Positions 22,055-35,600 of a stretch of DNA of 64,000 bases are shown here, piece after piece. Positions within the stretch are counted from its first letter, which is position 1. The number at the start of each line of letters is the position of its first letter. The position numbers were made by a program, and so were the translations under genes. Origin of the DNA: Portulaca oleracea (lineage: Eukaryota > Streptophyta > Magnoliopsida > Caryophyllales > Portulacaceae); assembly GCA_029582165.1 (NCBI GenBank), contig CM055871.1, positions 54,280,112 through 54,344,111 on the forward strand, read 5' to 3'. Below the pieces are notes generated by a model that was not told the origin of the DNA, did no database searches, and saw only the letters and a program-made list of their open reading frames with translations.

Positions 22055-24260
22055 TTAATTCCAGTTGGAAGATAATAACAAAGCTTGAATTTTGTACTTT
22101 TTCTCCTCAAGATTTTCCTTGACCCTTTGAAAATGTTCTTGTGTACAAATTATAAAATAGATTACCGATTTCATACTTGATTTAATAACATAAATCCATA
22201 GCAATATAAGGGAGATACATAAATTGATGTTAAGATTTACATATGGGAAGATAATTAGTGCCAATGTGTCATTATCATCAAAACACTAGGATATAGACCT
22301 AACTTTTCAATTATGAGCAGGATTATAGATAGTACCTCCTATTTTTTGAGCTGATATTGAATAATGAATACTGATTAATGGTACCTAAAATGAAGAAGTA
22401 ATAAGTAGACATAATTTCCATAAAAAAAAATATATATATGACAACTCGTTCGAGCTTCAAACAGACAAATACTTCAAAGTCATAGCCAATATTTCAGCTA
22501 AAATACGTTAGTTCAAAATAGATTGAAATCTCTGCAAATTGCACTTATTTAACTTCACTATCTAACGTAGGCACCACAAAGTTATAATGATTTAAATGAG
22601 ACCCAAACTCTAACCTCCTAAACATGGCTCAACTTAAGCTCAATCCGGATATATGCCTTAATTATTTAGTTAAAAATATTAAATAAGCTTTAATAAGGAT
22701 TTGCATGGGTTACATCCCTGTGTGAGGCATATCTTTATCAGTGATCTTTTAAATTCATTCCTTTAACTTCAATACTATATTATGCACTAAACAACAATAA
22801 GAACAAATTCTTATGAAAAACATGTTTGAACACGATCTGATGATCTAGATATAGACAGTCTTACTTCTTGACTTGAAGTTCATGGAACAACTGATTCCAA
22901 CATATTATAGACTTATATAATGGGAATTTCGATCATATCTATTTAATAAACGTAAATTACCTTAATAGAAGAATATTTGACATTCTTGTTGTTTACTTGA
23001 CTTTAAACACAAGTCCGAAATCAGGAAACCTAATTGTCTTTTTTGGTGGAAATTGAACATGGAATAATGGGAAATCCACCACATGCATGTTGGTTTGGTT
23101 GCATGAAGAAGAGTATAGAGTCAACAAGGGTTCCCAAATTTCATTGCATTTGGTGTTAATAACTAGGCATTTTTCTGGAATTCAGTAACCTACCCAAGTT
23201 CCCTTGATTCATCCTTGATTTTATGAAATTGATTCACAATGTTTTTTAAAAACTTATCTTCAATTAATATTTACGTGTTATTTGTATAACAAAATATAAT
23301 ATTATATCTTTTTATAGTATTTTTATTCCGAATGTAATAACATCAATTTTGTATGAAGAATCGTTATGCAAATTAAGATATTGACCTGTAAAATTCATAA
23401 GTAAATGGAACTGGGTAACTATTTACTAGAATTTACCAAAAATTACAAAATTTTACATGTTTATTGATACTTATTTTCTCCTTAAAAAATTACGATCACA
23501 TTTAAAAATAGTACTTTTTCAATACTTACTCTGACTTATAATTACCAAAATTACCAACACCTAGCTTTTCATTTACCTGTAAATTTTACAGGACCTAATT
23601 ATTAAAATTTTTAACACAAAAATCAAGAAAAAGAGTAAAAAAAAAAAGGTGTGTATATGTACCCCTAATAGGAGTACAATTTTGGATCAATGTGAATTGA
23701 ATCTTAACATATTTAATTTAATTGTAATAATACAATTAATAGTTTGCTTCAAGACCTTTTGGGCCAAACCTCCAATGCATTTTTTTATTTTTTATTTTCG
23801 GGTAACCTCTTCTTGAAGCAAACCATTTATGAGTCATCACAAGGGCACTCATGTGGGGACTAGAAATGTTATTACACTTATTTATTTATTGGAGCATCAC
23901 TTGATAAAAATCCTATTAATGTCACATTCTAGCATAAATTCCTAATTTATTGTTTACTATCCTTTTTAATAAAATAGAATAATTTTAGAATTAGCAACTA
24001 CCACATCAATAAATGCAAATTAAAGGTGGTTTAATTATCTTGAGTACCAAGTCTAGCTATATGTATGAAATCACAATTGGAAACTTCTTCTCTTGTTAAA
24101 TTTTACATGCAAAATTACCCATGGATTTCATTCATACAAATAGGTTATTTGCTCATATAAATATTGACTTTCTCAAATTCTTAAATTTCTCCCACAATTA
24201 AATTATTTCTTGATCATTATGCAATGAGCTAGCTATATATAACGAAAATTTCTCCCACAA
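22055..24260. other. Gene-free AT-rich stretch
   Basis: No coding region is supported. Around 23270-23400 there is a degraded, inverted relative of the MITE at 2568-2800, sharing CATCAATTTTGTATGAAGAA and ATTAAGATATT. Nothing else is resolvable. Confidence 0.5.
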
Positions 24261-24428
24261 CCCTGTTCTTTTGTGCGTTGTGTTTGCGTTGCGTTGCAGT
24301 TAGTTGCGGTAGATTGCGGTAAGTTGCGGTGAAAATAGTAAAAATGTAATGATAATTTGCGGTATGTTGCGGTAGGTTGCGGTAATTTATGTTGCGGTTA
24401 GTTGCGGTAACACACAAAAGAACGGTGC
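24261..24428. mobile_element. Small inverted-repeat element, TGTTCTTT family, copy 2
   Basis: The left end CCCTGTTCTTTTGTGCGTTG pairs with the right end CACACAAAAGAACGGTGC. The interior consists of repeated TTGCGGTA/TTGCGGTTAG units. About 165 bp, non-coding. Confidence 0.7.
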
Positions 24429-24593
24429 AATGTTAGGACTTATATTTTCGTAATCATGGACAATACTTTTGTCCTTATGAAGATAGCTAAAGTTTGAAAG
24501 AATAAAAAGTAAGTTTTTATTCTAATTTTGGAGCTTGCAATTTGTATGTAAGACTAATGGCCTATATAAACATGTCTGATCTTGTTGAATTAT

Positions 24594-24839
24594 GGCCCTG
24601 TTCTTTTATGCGGTATTTTGCGGAATGGTGTGGTGAGGTGTGGTGAAATTGTGGTGGGGTGTGGTGGAATTGTGGTAGGTTATTGGTATGTAGGGTAGGT
24701 GAGGAGAGAGAATGTAAAAAGTAGAGGAGAAAAGTGAGGAGAGAGAAAAGTAATGATTTGCGGTAAAATGTGTTGCGTTGTGGCAAATTGCGGTAGGCTG
24801 TGGCACCACAGTTTGCCAACCACAGAAAAGAACAAGGCC
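24594..24839. mobile_element. Small inverted-repeat element, TGTTCTTT family, copy 3
   Basis: The left end GGCCCTGTTCTTTTATGCGG and right end AACCACAGAAAAGAACAAGGCC are inverted repeats. The interior is made of GTGGTG/TTGCGGTA repeats. The minus-strand open frames reported across it (Thr/His/Pro-rich) are products of the repeat, not genes. Confidence 0.75.
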
Positions 24840-27484
24840 ATATATACTTGAATTTTTGCTAAAGGTAGGAGCTTTCTTTTTCCCAATTTTCAATTTTTTA
24901 TGTTTTCCTTTGTATAATTGTATTGGCAGAAAATTTACACATATAAATATAAATATAAAATATAATTGTCTAAAAGTTGTTTATACTATTTCCTTTGACA
25001 TTGTTTGAATTCCTTTTATCTACTAATAATACTGGAAATAAAAAAGAAAATAAGTAGGTCACCAAGCCCAAGATTATGAGAGTATCCAAAGCAAGAATGG
25101 AAAGAGGGTAATATTTTCCCTCCTCTAAAAATTCAACACATTTGTTGAAAAGTTTTACCCTTTATTATTGCCCATTTATCTCTAATATATTGGGATTGGG
25201 AAGAGGAACAATAGTATTACTGTACTTTTCCAAATCCTTCCCCACCACTTTTGACCTTCTTCCAAATTAGAGGAAAATATGGTTTTTTTTTCTGTTTATA
25301 AAAAAATTTCAAATTAATATAATTGAGAATAGGGTAAAGAAACCTTTTGTTCAAAATAAGAAGAGCCATGGAAATCAATAATGATCATGTATTCATGTTT
25401 AACAAAGTTGTGACAATAACAAGACTTTTTTTCATTTTTTTAATATGTTCAATACTTATCAACCAACATTATCAACTTTCATTGAGCAATATCAATCAAT
25501 ATTCAATTATATATATTTTAAATTATAAGTATAATTTTAAGGTAAATCTATATTGATAAATGATAATATTGTAATTAAGCAATATTAGACATCAACTAAT
25601 AATATAAGAGCTTAAATTTTACGAGCTTAAATAAAATCACTTGAAAAATATACTGAATAGACATAAGATATTATATAAGTTACAAGGCAAACGGACAATT
25701 ACGTACTAAGGTACCTAACCCTAAAAAATAAAGAATACAAAAGCTTCTTTTTGTTTCTTCAACTTGACCTTCTTCCTCTTTCTTTTGTTTTTCTAATCTT
25801 TTTAAGACTGACCATTTCCTTCCACATAAGTGCATATGTCATATTACTCATATACAGGAGCATGTCTTTTAATTTTCCTTTTGCTTCTTATATATATTTT
25901 TTTTCTCAGCATCCCAGAACTTTAAGTAGCAACTTTAATAATATATTAATTGTATGAATATGTTATAAAGAAAGCTCAGAAAATACATATAGAGTAGATT
26001 TAGTTTCTGAAGAAATAAATTCTTGTTACAGTATAGTCTAATTTTTCGAAGTTTCTAATTATTTACAAAGTATTATTTAACAGTTCTAATTATGTTGTTA
26101 GAATTATGATCTTGTTGATCATAAACTTTATAGTATGATTTTACAGCTACCTATAATTGAACTGTAAATATTGAATAGAAATGTAAGTGATTTGAATTTC
26201 AAAAATATATTAAGAAATTGGGTTTTAGTTCCTTCGAAATTCAAAATGGTTAGAAATGTACAGCAGTGTTGTTAAAGTAAAAGGCAAAACTGCAAAAGCT
26301 ATCTATTCATGAGGTAATTAGTGAATGTAAGATGGCATCGAACCTATCATGTTGTTCTTTATTTTTCTCTAATTATAATGTTTGTTGTTTAATATAATGC
26401 ATGTAACTTTATTGCAAACTATTCAACTTATTTTTCTTTCACATTTGTGATGTAGGCCAAACGTTAATTTCGAAAAAAAATGGCTTTTCTTAACTATCAT
26501 CATTTACTTATATAATTTAACATGATTTAATATAATTACCATTTCCTCCATCGATTCCCATTTAAGTGTTGCTTTAGGCTGATCAGGAGATGCCTACCCT
26601 TTTGTAGATTATTCAAAACTAATAAAAAGTTATTTGGTACATATTAGAATAAGTTTAGCATAATGAAATGACAAACGGCAAAAAGAAAATACAATTAAAA
26701 AAACACTAACTCAACAATAAAAAGTTACGTTACGTTGGGGCATATTAGAAGAAGCAATGCCTATGATTCTCTAACGAAATGCCATATAAGCACACAATCA
26801 TAATTCTGCTATTCTTTTTTAATACTTTGAATGTTAACAATAAAAAATTAGCAATCAAAACATTAAAATTTTAATCGATACAATTTATTAATGACATTTA
26901 TTTTGGAACAAAGAAAGACTTCAATCCTAAACCCTAAGCTAAAACTAAAACCTTCTATGAACACCAATTCTGATCAAAATTAGTGACAATTATGAAAAGA
27001 AAAATACTTGGTGATCAAATAAATACATGAATGCAAGACCTCGATTAATGGAAGGTACCCCATTTCGGTGGGAGGATTAATTGCCAGTCTTTTCAGGTGA
27101 TATGCATTATAATACAAGGTGCTCAAATCAAATCTAAAGTGGATTTCTCTTATTCAAAAGGGTCCTACTTTTAGCTTATTCAATTTCCTATTTTATTATA
27201 ATGATAAATTAAGTTATTTTTCAGAAGTCAAGTCGTGGGATAGGGCTTTTTAATTCAAACTTCTTTTTTTTTTTAGGCTATCTAATGTTTTAAAAAAATT
27301 ATGTTTTTCTTAAAGTTTAGAAAATAGGATTTTAACCATCAGGTTCTAAAAATTAAGATTATCTTGCTCCATCCTTAGACCAAGTAACAAATATTTCACC
27401 TAACCTTTGTAATAAGGATTAATTACAAATTTTTCAGATAAAGATAGTGAGAAAATTAATGCGAACTGACAAAACTACCCTCAA
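24840..27484. other. Gene-free AT-rich stretch
   Basis: No gene or clean element boundary is visible. The short open frames at 25347-25556 and 25751-25957 are AT-rich and match nothing I recognise. Confidence 0.5.
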
Positions 27485-27790
27485 TTTTAGCATCACCATC
27501 ATCATCCTCACCATCCCGGCCCTCTCAACACCCCCTCCTCCGCTGCAACCACTCCATCGTCGTCCAAGTCGCCAAACTCCCCATCCAAAGCTCTGACCAC
27601 GACATCTTGCAGGCGTCGAGATCACCAACAAACTCCCAATCACCCAATTCATCTCCCTTTTCCACGCCTCCTCATCTCTCAAACCCCATCTCAGAACTTT
27701 CATCTCTGATTGTTTCACCACCGACAAGCTGCCCCTCTGCATCATCTTCAACTCCTTGCTCGGATGGGCCATGTGTGTGGGGTGGTTGGG
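27485..27790 (+). pseudogene. UDP-glycosyltransferase N-terminal fragment, frameshifted
   Basis: On the plus strand one frame gives SQHPLLRCNHSIVVQVAKL then PIQSSDHDILQ. This matches the N-terminal region of plant family-1 glycosyltransferases, where a strand ends in ELPFxSSDHGLP. After about 27612 the homology moves to another frame: GVEITNKLPITQFISLFHAS, then SSLKPHLRTFISD, then KLPLCIIFNSLLGWA. That reproduces the next block of the fold (LHASxSLKPxFRxLIS then PxCIISDxxxGW). One base appears lost at the junction. The C-terminal sugar-donor (PSPG) box is absent; the match stops near 27790. The best family guess is UGT92-like, but subfamily assignment is weak. A minus-strand open frame over the same bases is a shadow. 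Confidence 0.65.
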
Positions 27791-29371
27791 TGGCGCCATT
27801 GAAGGTAGGAGATTATGGAAATGATGGGGTGGTTGTGTCTTGCAAATTAGGGCCATTATGGAGGGAGGGAGGTAAATGTGTCTTTTCAAACTTTTAGTTA
27901 GGATCATTTCAAATTTTTTACATCATTCTTCAGCAATAGTATTCTCATTCGCCGAAAAATGTGTAAAGCAATTAACAATTTAAAATTGAAGTAAGATAAA
28001 TTCTAATTTCCAAAATTTAATGACTAAAATCCTATTTTTCTATAAATTCAAAGAGTAAAAACCTAATAAATTCATTATTTTTTCAATTTTCTTTGCTTGC
28101 TTTCTTTAGTGGGTTTTTATTCTACTTACGATGACCCAAATTATGGCCATGGCCCTCGCGGGCTAATGCTAAGCCCATCTACTACAATGGACACACCAAT
28201 GGGTCTTTTTCTATAACACTAGCCCATTATGGTTCAGAATTTTATTTTATAATGCAGCTTGTGAAAAAAAATATTTATAATTCGAAGTATTGATAAGAAA
28301 TTATCTTCCTCATTTTCTTCTTCATCCTCATCTGTAAGTTTTCCATTTGTTGCATGCAGATTTGCGTGTTGCATCGGGGCCATGTGACCATTGATATATC
28401 TTTGATAGAATAAATGATGCACCAAAATAATAAAATTCAATACTATGATCTTAGAACATTCAAAAAAGTTAATTGCAATTAGTAATCATATAAATTATAT
28501 TGCTGCTAATTGACATTGATATGCATGATTAGGGACAAGATCCAATCAAATTCTATACACAAACACCAAGGAAAGATCTCATCACCGTCATTTGAAATTT
28601 GACATGTCTTGAATGTAATAACTAATAATTGTATTAGCCACCCTAATTAAAAGGTTTAAATCTGACACTGATTTCATACAGAGTGACTAACATTATGTAT
28701 GACTTGCTGACTATTAGGGATGATCATAGATCCAAATTTGGACTAAAAGAATATAAGATCGAACTTGAGGACTTACCTAGATTTAAAAAGTTTGATCCTA
28801 AACTGGACCAATCGAACATCATTCGGTCTAATCCAATCTGGACTAGACACATCTATTAACGAGAAAGTTGTCGAATAGTTTATCGATCCAGTCCTCAGAC
28901 TGATCCAGGGGTTGGACCGAATGTTAGAATATTTTAGACTGAGAACTAGATTAAACTTCCTTCGGTTAGTACCTTTTTAAGATTGTACCATGCACAACCA
29001 TACTAGTCCCCCTTAACCGAAAATAGACATTTGCTTAACCGAAAACTATGAATTATTTATTTACTAAATAAATATAATAATATGTTAGTTACCCCTAATC
29101 AAAAATCCTAAATTTAACACCGAATTGGAAAGAAAAAAAAGGGGACAAACATTATGCATGGCATGCTATATTGCTATTAGTATAATACCCCATCTCTTGA
29201 TTTCCCATGTCCCCTCCACACTTCCTCATGTCTCAATAATTCTCTCCCCCCACCCCACCTACATAAACACCAACCTCCCTCCTCCAATCCCCTCTCAACC
29301 CTCGACCCTCAACCCTCAACCCACAACCCACCCCACAACCCTAACCCTTAACCCTAACCCTAACCCCACAG
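27791..29371. other. Gene-free stretch and CML promoter region
   Basis: No gene is supported. The final ~200 bp become pyrimidine-rich (CCCTCCAC, CCCCACC) and hold the probable 5' untranslated region of the calmodulin-like gene. Confidence 0.5.
29338..29366 (+). promoter_or_regulatory. Telo-box repeats (AACCCTAA) in the CML 5' region
   Basis: Consecutive AACCCTAA-type motifs lie immediately before the start codon of the calmodulin-like gene. In plants, telo-boxes in proximal 5' regions are common in genes expressed in growing tissue. Their role here is inferred from position only. Confidence 0.45.
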
Positions 29372-29872
29372 ATGGGTCGAGAATACCCCGCCACCGCACC
29401 AGAAACCCACGAACCACCCAACCCAGATCCCAACCCGGACCCAGACCAAGACCAACTCTCCTCAATGCGAGAAGCCTTCTTCCTCTTCGACACCGATGGC
29501 GACGGCCGGATCTCCCCGTCGGACCTCGGCATCGTCATGCGTTCGCTTGGGTCCAACCCAACCGAATCCCAGCTCCGGAACATCCTCACCCGGGAAAACC
29601 TCCACGCTCCGTTCGGGTTCAACCGGTTCATGGACCTCATGGCCAAGTACATGAAACCCGACCCGATTGAGTCGGAGCTCCGGGACGCTTTCCGGGTGCT
29701 CGACAAGGACTCGACCGGGTCCGTATCCGTGGCGGATCTCAGGCATATATTGACGAGCATCGGGGAGAAAGTGGACCCGGAGGAGTTCGACGAGTGGATC
29801 CAGGAAGTGGATGTCGGGTCGGATGGGAGGTTTCAGTATGAGGACTTCATTGCGCAGCTGCTTGTCAAGTGA
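29372..29872 (+). CDS. Calmodulin-like protein, CML13/CML14 type
   Basis: Intronless, 166 aa, about 20 aa longer than the usual family length because of an acidic Pro/Asp/Glu-rich N-terminus (residues 1-28). The first EF-hand loop ([12 protein letters not shown], 40-51) has acidic or polar residues at the metal positions. The second site (around 73-84) has lost its loop. The third ([12 protein letters not shown], 111-122) and fourth ([12 protein letters not shown], 147-158) are degenerate. Blocks such as [20 protein letters not shown] and [17 protein letters not shown] are hallmarks of the CML13/14 group. Its members bind IQ motifs of myosins and other targets and sense calcium weakly. It is probably cytosolic. 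The coding region is clearly more GC-rich than its flanks. The start codon follows a telo-box run and the frame opens at this ATG. Confidence 0.92.
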   Translation: MGREYPATAPETHEPPNPDPNPDPDQDQLSSMREAFFLFDTDGDGRISPSDLGIVMRSLGSNPTESQLRNILTRENLHAPFGFNRFMDLMAKYMKPDPIESELRDAFRVLDKDSTGSVSVADLRHILTSIGEKVDPEEFDEWIQEVDVGSDGRFQYEDFIAQLLVK

Positions 29873-30420
29873 ACAAAAAGTCAAACAGAGACCTGGAGTT
29901 GATGAGTGGAAAAAGTTGAATACTATATTTTTTTGGAGGCTCTTTTGGTTTAAGTTTTGTAATTAATTTGAAAGATAGTTTGAGATGATAAGTTGAGTAA
30001 AAAACTTGTAATTTTTTTACTTATGAAATGGTAAAAAACTTGAAAGCCAAATATAGTTGTAATAAGTTAGCGGTCCTGTAATGGGGATGAAAAGAGAATT
30101 CATAATGAAAATATGATTGTAATTTTTTCCGTCTCCTTTTTTATTTAAGGAAAACATTGTAGGAGATAAAAAAATTTCGCTGAGTTCAGTTCATAACTAT
30201 ACTACTGCTAATTGAACCCAGCATCACATTTCACAAATCTATCCGCAAAACTCAAACTAGTTATAACCAATTAACTATGTATGAGTCAATATTTTCTATT
30301 GCGATATTCGTGGATTGTACGCTTCAATCTCACATCTCATAAATCTACCAATAAAGCTCAAACTAAGCTAGAAGGTAACTAAAGGGCAAAACTAGCAAAT
30401 TAAATCTTGGTCACAAAAAA

Positions 30421-31156
30421 ATGTCTTTGATTATTACCAACACAAACTCAATTAAGAAAGACAATTTGAACAAATACCTCACATTGAAAGTTTGGTTGAA
30501 ACCCAAAGAATGCAAGTTCACAGTCAAATGTCTCGGGTCACTTTCCGAGCCCTTCCTTTCACTTTTAGATCTCGGCCCAGTAGATAAAGTTGTAGAGCAT
30601 GTTTTTCCCTTTCCGAAAAGTATTCGCCCATCGAAGTCCGAGTTTTCTAGCTCAAGTTATGGCAAAAATACGAATCGGTGAAAAACTGAAAATTTCTTTT
30701 ATTAATTTCAACTCTAGTTCTTTTCTCAAGGGTTGCTAAATCCCTAAAATCTCCTAAAATCCTAATGATTATTCTCTTTATTCTAGTTCCAAATTCTCAA
30801 ACTATCCGAGCCATCCCGAGCCTGAGACTCACACCGGTGAAAACTTCGTTTCAAGGTACACAAATTGTCCAATCTTTTATTTATCCATCAACATCTATTA
30901 TTTATATTTCAAGTCATGTTCTAATAATTTCTATTTCATGTTTAAGTGGTCCCACCTCTTTTATTTATGTTAGCTAGTCTTGAGAATACTAGCATTACTT
31001 TTTAGATGCTTTTAATCAGTGTCGCAGACTTAAATGTCGATCGCTAGAATACCCAATCCAAACTCCAGATCGGTTTGGGCATGCGCGTGTGTGAGATGCT
31101 TAACATCGATCGTAAGGAATACCACTCTTTTATATATCGCAAGTGTTACAGATATT

Positions 31157-31201
<45 letters not shown>

Positions 31202-31776
31202 TTCATTTATCATTTACTTGTTTACCCCTTTCCCGTTTTCGAAATGTTTTAAGAGCCGGCACTAAAAATCGTTTACGAACGGTTTGACGTGTTGGAGGTT
31301 TGTGTACTGAGTGTTTCCCCCACTCATTTGCGACTTGTTTTTAATGTTTTATTTTTAGGCGGTCCGAGTTCTCAAGCGAAGGATAAAGGCAAACAAAAGC
31401 GATTTCGCCTCCAAGCTTGTAAGGTAGTCCCTCCGTAAGAAAATTGCCGGAACTTCAAGGGTGTTGAGACCTAATGATTGATTTACTTGGGAAAAAAGTA
31501 TGTTTTGATGTTTGTATCTAAGGTTTTTCCAATATTTGGGTATGTGTAATTTACTTTGATATCGGGTTGTTGGAGTCCTAGTGTCTAATCTATTTGATGA
31601 TTATGTTTTGATGTCGTCATTGATTATTTGGGTTTGTTGTTGCTTTCGGTAATGACGCGTGCCTTGTCCCTAGTTGGACGGCGGTAATACCTCAATCCTC
31701 TTTTCTGCTGCGCTAATCACAGGATTACTAGCAGTGTTAGGGTAATTATATGATTACGGGATTTGGGGTGTTACAG
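30421..31776 (+). mobile_element. LTR fragment of a gypsy-like retrotransposon (5'-truncated)
   Basis: The right edge GGGGTGTTACA is a typical gypsy LTR terminus. The preceding sequence (GGCGGTCCGAGTTCTCAAGC, AAGGCAAACAAAAGCG, then a long AT-rich 3' part) reads like LTR sequence without genes. I could not find a matching TGTAACACC start, so the left limit is approximate and the LTR is truncated or solo. A (TA)n run interrupts it at about 31159-31199. Confidence 0.5.
31159..31199. repeat. (TA)n microsatellite
   Basis: About 40 bp of TA repeat inside the LTR-like segment. The plus-strand open frames across it are artefacts of the repeat. Confidence 0.95.
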
Positions 31777-32608
31777 TTGTAGATATATATATATATATAT
31801 ATAAAATAAAAACAACAATTCTCAGGAAAAACACACTATGAAAAAAATTTAAGGTAAATATGCGTTAAAAAAATATTCAATATAACTTTTAAATTATTTT
31901 TGAGAATAATAAACTTTTAAAATTTAACTAACAGTGGCACATAAATAAAAGAGGAAAGCGTGTGTAAGTAGTAACACAAATATTAATTTTAAATTAATTG
32001 TTGTTTTTGAAAATTGTGTAATTAAATTTTAAAATTTTTGACCATACATATATACAATGAGTTGTTATATAAAATTATCACTATTAAATTTATAACAAAT
32101 AATAATATCATAAAAATATAATATTTTAATTATTAATAATATATTAATTAAAAAATAAAAAATAACATTAAATATCATGAAAATTAAAATTACGATAATT
32201 AACATGGAATGGAGGAGTACCATTTACCACAAGTATTACTTGTAATCTTTTTATCAGACGGAAGTATTGACTTGTTTAGTCACACAACACTCACACGGTC
32301 ACACCACCTTCCCCTCCCGGCGACCACCGCGCGGTAACTCTCTATCTCTCTCTCTCTCTTTCTCAATTAGGGTTCGCAATTGCTACAATCTGAAACAACA
32401 TTCCCAAAATCAGGCTCAAAATCTCTGCTTTCTCTCTCCAAATCCCTACGAGGACTGAGTGGATTGACTAATTGGATGTCAATTTTGTAACAGTCAATCC
32501 TCGGCTGCTCCAATTCTACTTCCTAACCCTAATTTGTGTTTATAGATCGCTGAGTTGAATCGAAGAATCTGATACGGTAGTAGAAGGGAAAGTGCTGACT
32601 GTGAAGCA
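31777..32608. other. Upstream region and leader of the PheRS alpha gene
   Basis: AT-rich up to about 32240, then a CT-rich tract (TCTCTATCTCTCTCTCTCTC near 32338-32362) and AATTAGGGTT. This is typical of a plant housekeeping promoter and 5' leader. No separate gene is seen. Confidence 0.55.
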
Positions 32609-35600
32609 ATGGCGGAAGATGCGATTTTGGGGTATCTTGAGAAGAATGAGGAGATACCTGATTCTGGAAGCTTCGCTGCTCAATTTGGACTCAATCATGA
32701 TGAAGTTGTCAATGTTGTCAAGAGTCTCAATGGTTATGGTCTTGTTGTTGCTCAGGTCTGTCTGTATCTTTATCTTTGTTTTGAAGTTTTGTTTGCGTTT
32801 TTTGCGTGATTGTATATTGGTAGGATTAGAGTGTTAATGCAGATTTAGCCATTGTTAAGTAATTAGATTTTGAGGAAATTACTCCGTGAAGAGCTTAATT
32901 GGTGTTTAGCTTAATCAAAAACTGTGAACAAGGGGAAATCCATAGTAGACTGTTTGCTGAGCTTATCTGAATTGAACTTTTTTTTCTGTTGAATTTAACT
33001 GAACCAAGCTAATTTTTTTGTTGAATTTGGACTTATTTTTTGTATTCATTTCACTTCAATTTTGTCAAACTCAGCTGAAGTTGTTTTTGCTGAACTCAAC
33101 TGCAGTTGTTTTCATTGTATTGAATTAAGTTGAACTGAACAGAACATACTTTGCTGAACTGAAGCTAGTATGATAAAGAATAAGTGAATGATTTAGGAAC
33201 GTTAGTCATGCATGAACTCTTTTGGATGGCATTTCCCGGTTCCAAAATGTTTTGTTGTTCGCGTATTTCAGGACATTAAGAAGGAAAGATGGGTTCTTAC
33301 TGATGAAGGAAAGCTGTATGCTGCTGCTGGGTCTCCAGAAGTTCAATTGTTCTTGGCTATACCACCAGAGGGAATCTCACCAGGAGAACTGCAGGTTAAC
33401 AGTTTTCTTTGGCTTCATATGTGATTGATGCATTTGTGCTTCCTTTTGAGCTTTATTGTGAATTGAAGAGATTTTTGTTCTTGATGCAGAAAAAGATTGA
33501 TCCTTCTGTCTTTAAGATTGGGAATGCACAGGCTATAAAGAACAAATGGATTGAGAGAGGAAAGGATTTGGTAACGAGAAAGGTGTGAAATTGGAATTTT
33601 GGGTTTGTTATGTCAACTTAAGTCAATTCTGCTCCCCCCCCCCCCCCCCCAAATTTATTTCTTTTTGGTGCTTTGTCTGCTGAGGGTTTTAAATATGAAA
33701 TACTTCACGGCTTTTCTTTTTCAATACTGCACTGTTTGCTTGTCTATTATATGTTTTGTTTAGTAATATTCTTTCCATTAGCTCAGTAAACCTAAGCAAA
33801 ACTTTTCAACATTGGTCCTCGGCTCCTGATGTCAGTTCAATGTTTTATTGAGCAGAGGGTTACTCGGCGTGTTTTGTGTTAACTATGTGTATTTGTTTTG
33901 CCTGCTGTAGGTTCAACATGTCGAGGACAAAGTGAAGGAGTTGCTTTTACGCATACAGGCTGGTGAGGTGGGTGCTGATTTATGTCTTGAAATGATTATG
34001 TTGGTTTTGTAATACACCCGACACTTAGGTAATCAGATGCATTTTCAGAGAGCAGGTTTGCTTCACACAGTATGCCCCTCTTACGAGTTGTGATTAATTG
34101 TATTTCCGCACTGCGATAGTGTGCAATTATTACGACTTGTTGTCTGTGTTACAATTACAAAGGGAGGTGGCACTATGGTCTATGACCAGTGTTCTGTGGA
34201 CCATGCTGTAAACTTGTTTTCTGATGACTTAGATATGCAAACAAAATGCAATATCTGTAATTTGTGGCTAGTCTCTTGCTTTTTAAGTGCATTATTCAGA
34301 ATGATTCGTTTCTATTTCCCGTTTATGGTAACGTTGCGATTCTTCAATCTCCTTTATATATGTCAGCAATCTATTCGCTTACTGCTAAACTTTCATGTAT
34401 CCAGACGGTTCAGCAAGAGGACATTGATGCTCTGAAACGGAGGAAGCTCACTATTCCTCAGTAAGGACTAGTGTTATACTGTTATTTATTATACTCGTCT
34501 TGTTCCAATTTTGTATTACCTTTGAGATCAGGGCACTAGTATACTTAATGTTGTGCCCTTGTATTAATATTCTTTTGTTTTGATGAGTTTCCAGTATATT
34601 CATGCACTTATTTTTGTCTTTGTGTTTATGTCGATGATATTTGTTGTTAAGGACATGGAAGGGATATTTAGTCCGAAAGGGTCCTAATTATGCTCCCAAA
34701 AGGAAGAAAGCAGCAACAGATCTGACTCGGGAGCATCTGCAAAGGTACTTTTACATGGGTGGTTTTTCCAAAGGCATCCCGTGTGCTGCATTCCTCCATG
34801 TAATATGCGCTGGGAGAGCGGATGGGTGTTGGCTTTCCTCTTCTAAACTTTAAGTAAATCAAATGAAGGAGAATTAGCTGGTTTAAAGTAAGATACAAGA
34901 CAAAAATATTGGCATCAAGTCATTGTGATCATAATCAATTAAAAATGTATGCATATTTATAGATCATAAGATTTTCCTCGCGTTGTTTGATTTGCTAAGC
35001 ATCTTGTTATTATCTGAAGTGGTGACTGGAAGAACTTGGAGCTTAAAGAATACAACTTCAACGCTAAAGGTCTGCCACCTGAAGGTGGTCGCTTGCATCC
35101 TTTGCTCAAGGTTCGCCGATGTTGCTCCTACTATTTCTTTTGTGCAAATAGTATAGGAGGTTAGATAGTTGTTTCATCAAAAAGATCTGTGTAGATCATA
35201 CTTGGAAGTTCCATAGCATGAATATATTCAAGATGGAAATCATCACTTTGTGTCTACGGATAACTGAACATCTTCTGTTGTCTGAAAATGTCATTTCTTA
35301 GTTTGTGCAGATGCTGTCATGTTTGTACAGATTTCGTATGCTTGCAATGATGTGCTTATTGTAGTCTAAGTTATTGCAGGGACCTCATATGCTTAGCATA
35401 AAACATTAGCAAGTTGCATTAACTATTGTTTGAGGCTCCAAGCCTTAGACCTCTTGTGAGTTTGATTGGGACGATTAGTTGCTACATGTGGTATAAACTG
35501 ATTAACTGGTGCAATGTACAAACTTCTTGATGGAATGGAAGATATACTTACCTGAAAGTTTCATGAATAAATCAGACAAGATTATATCAATAAAGTGGGT

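Noticed and set aside
24606..24893. His/Thr/Pro-rich minus-strand frames as a secreted peptide gene
   Set aside because: They translate the reiterated CCACAA/CCGCAA interior of a small transposable element in several frames at once.
27434..27907. 157-codon minus-strand frame
   Set aside because: It is antisense to the glycosyltransferase relic, with no recognisable domain.
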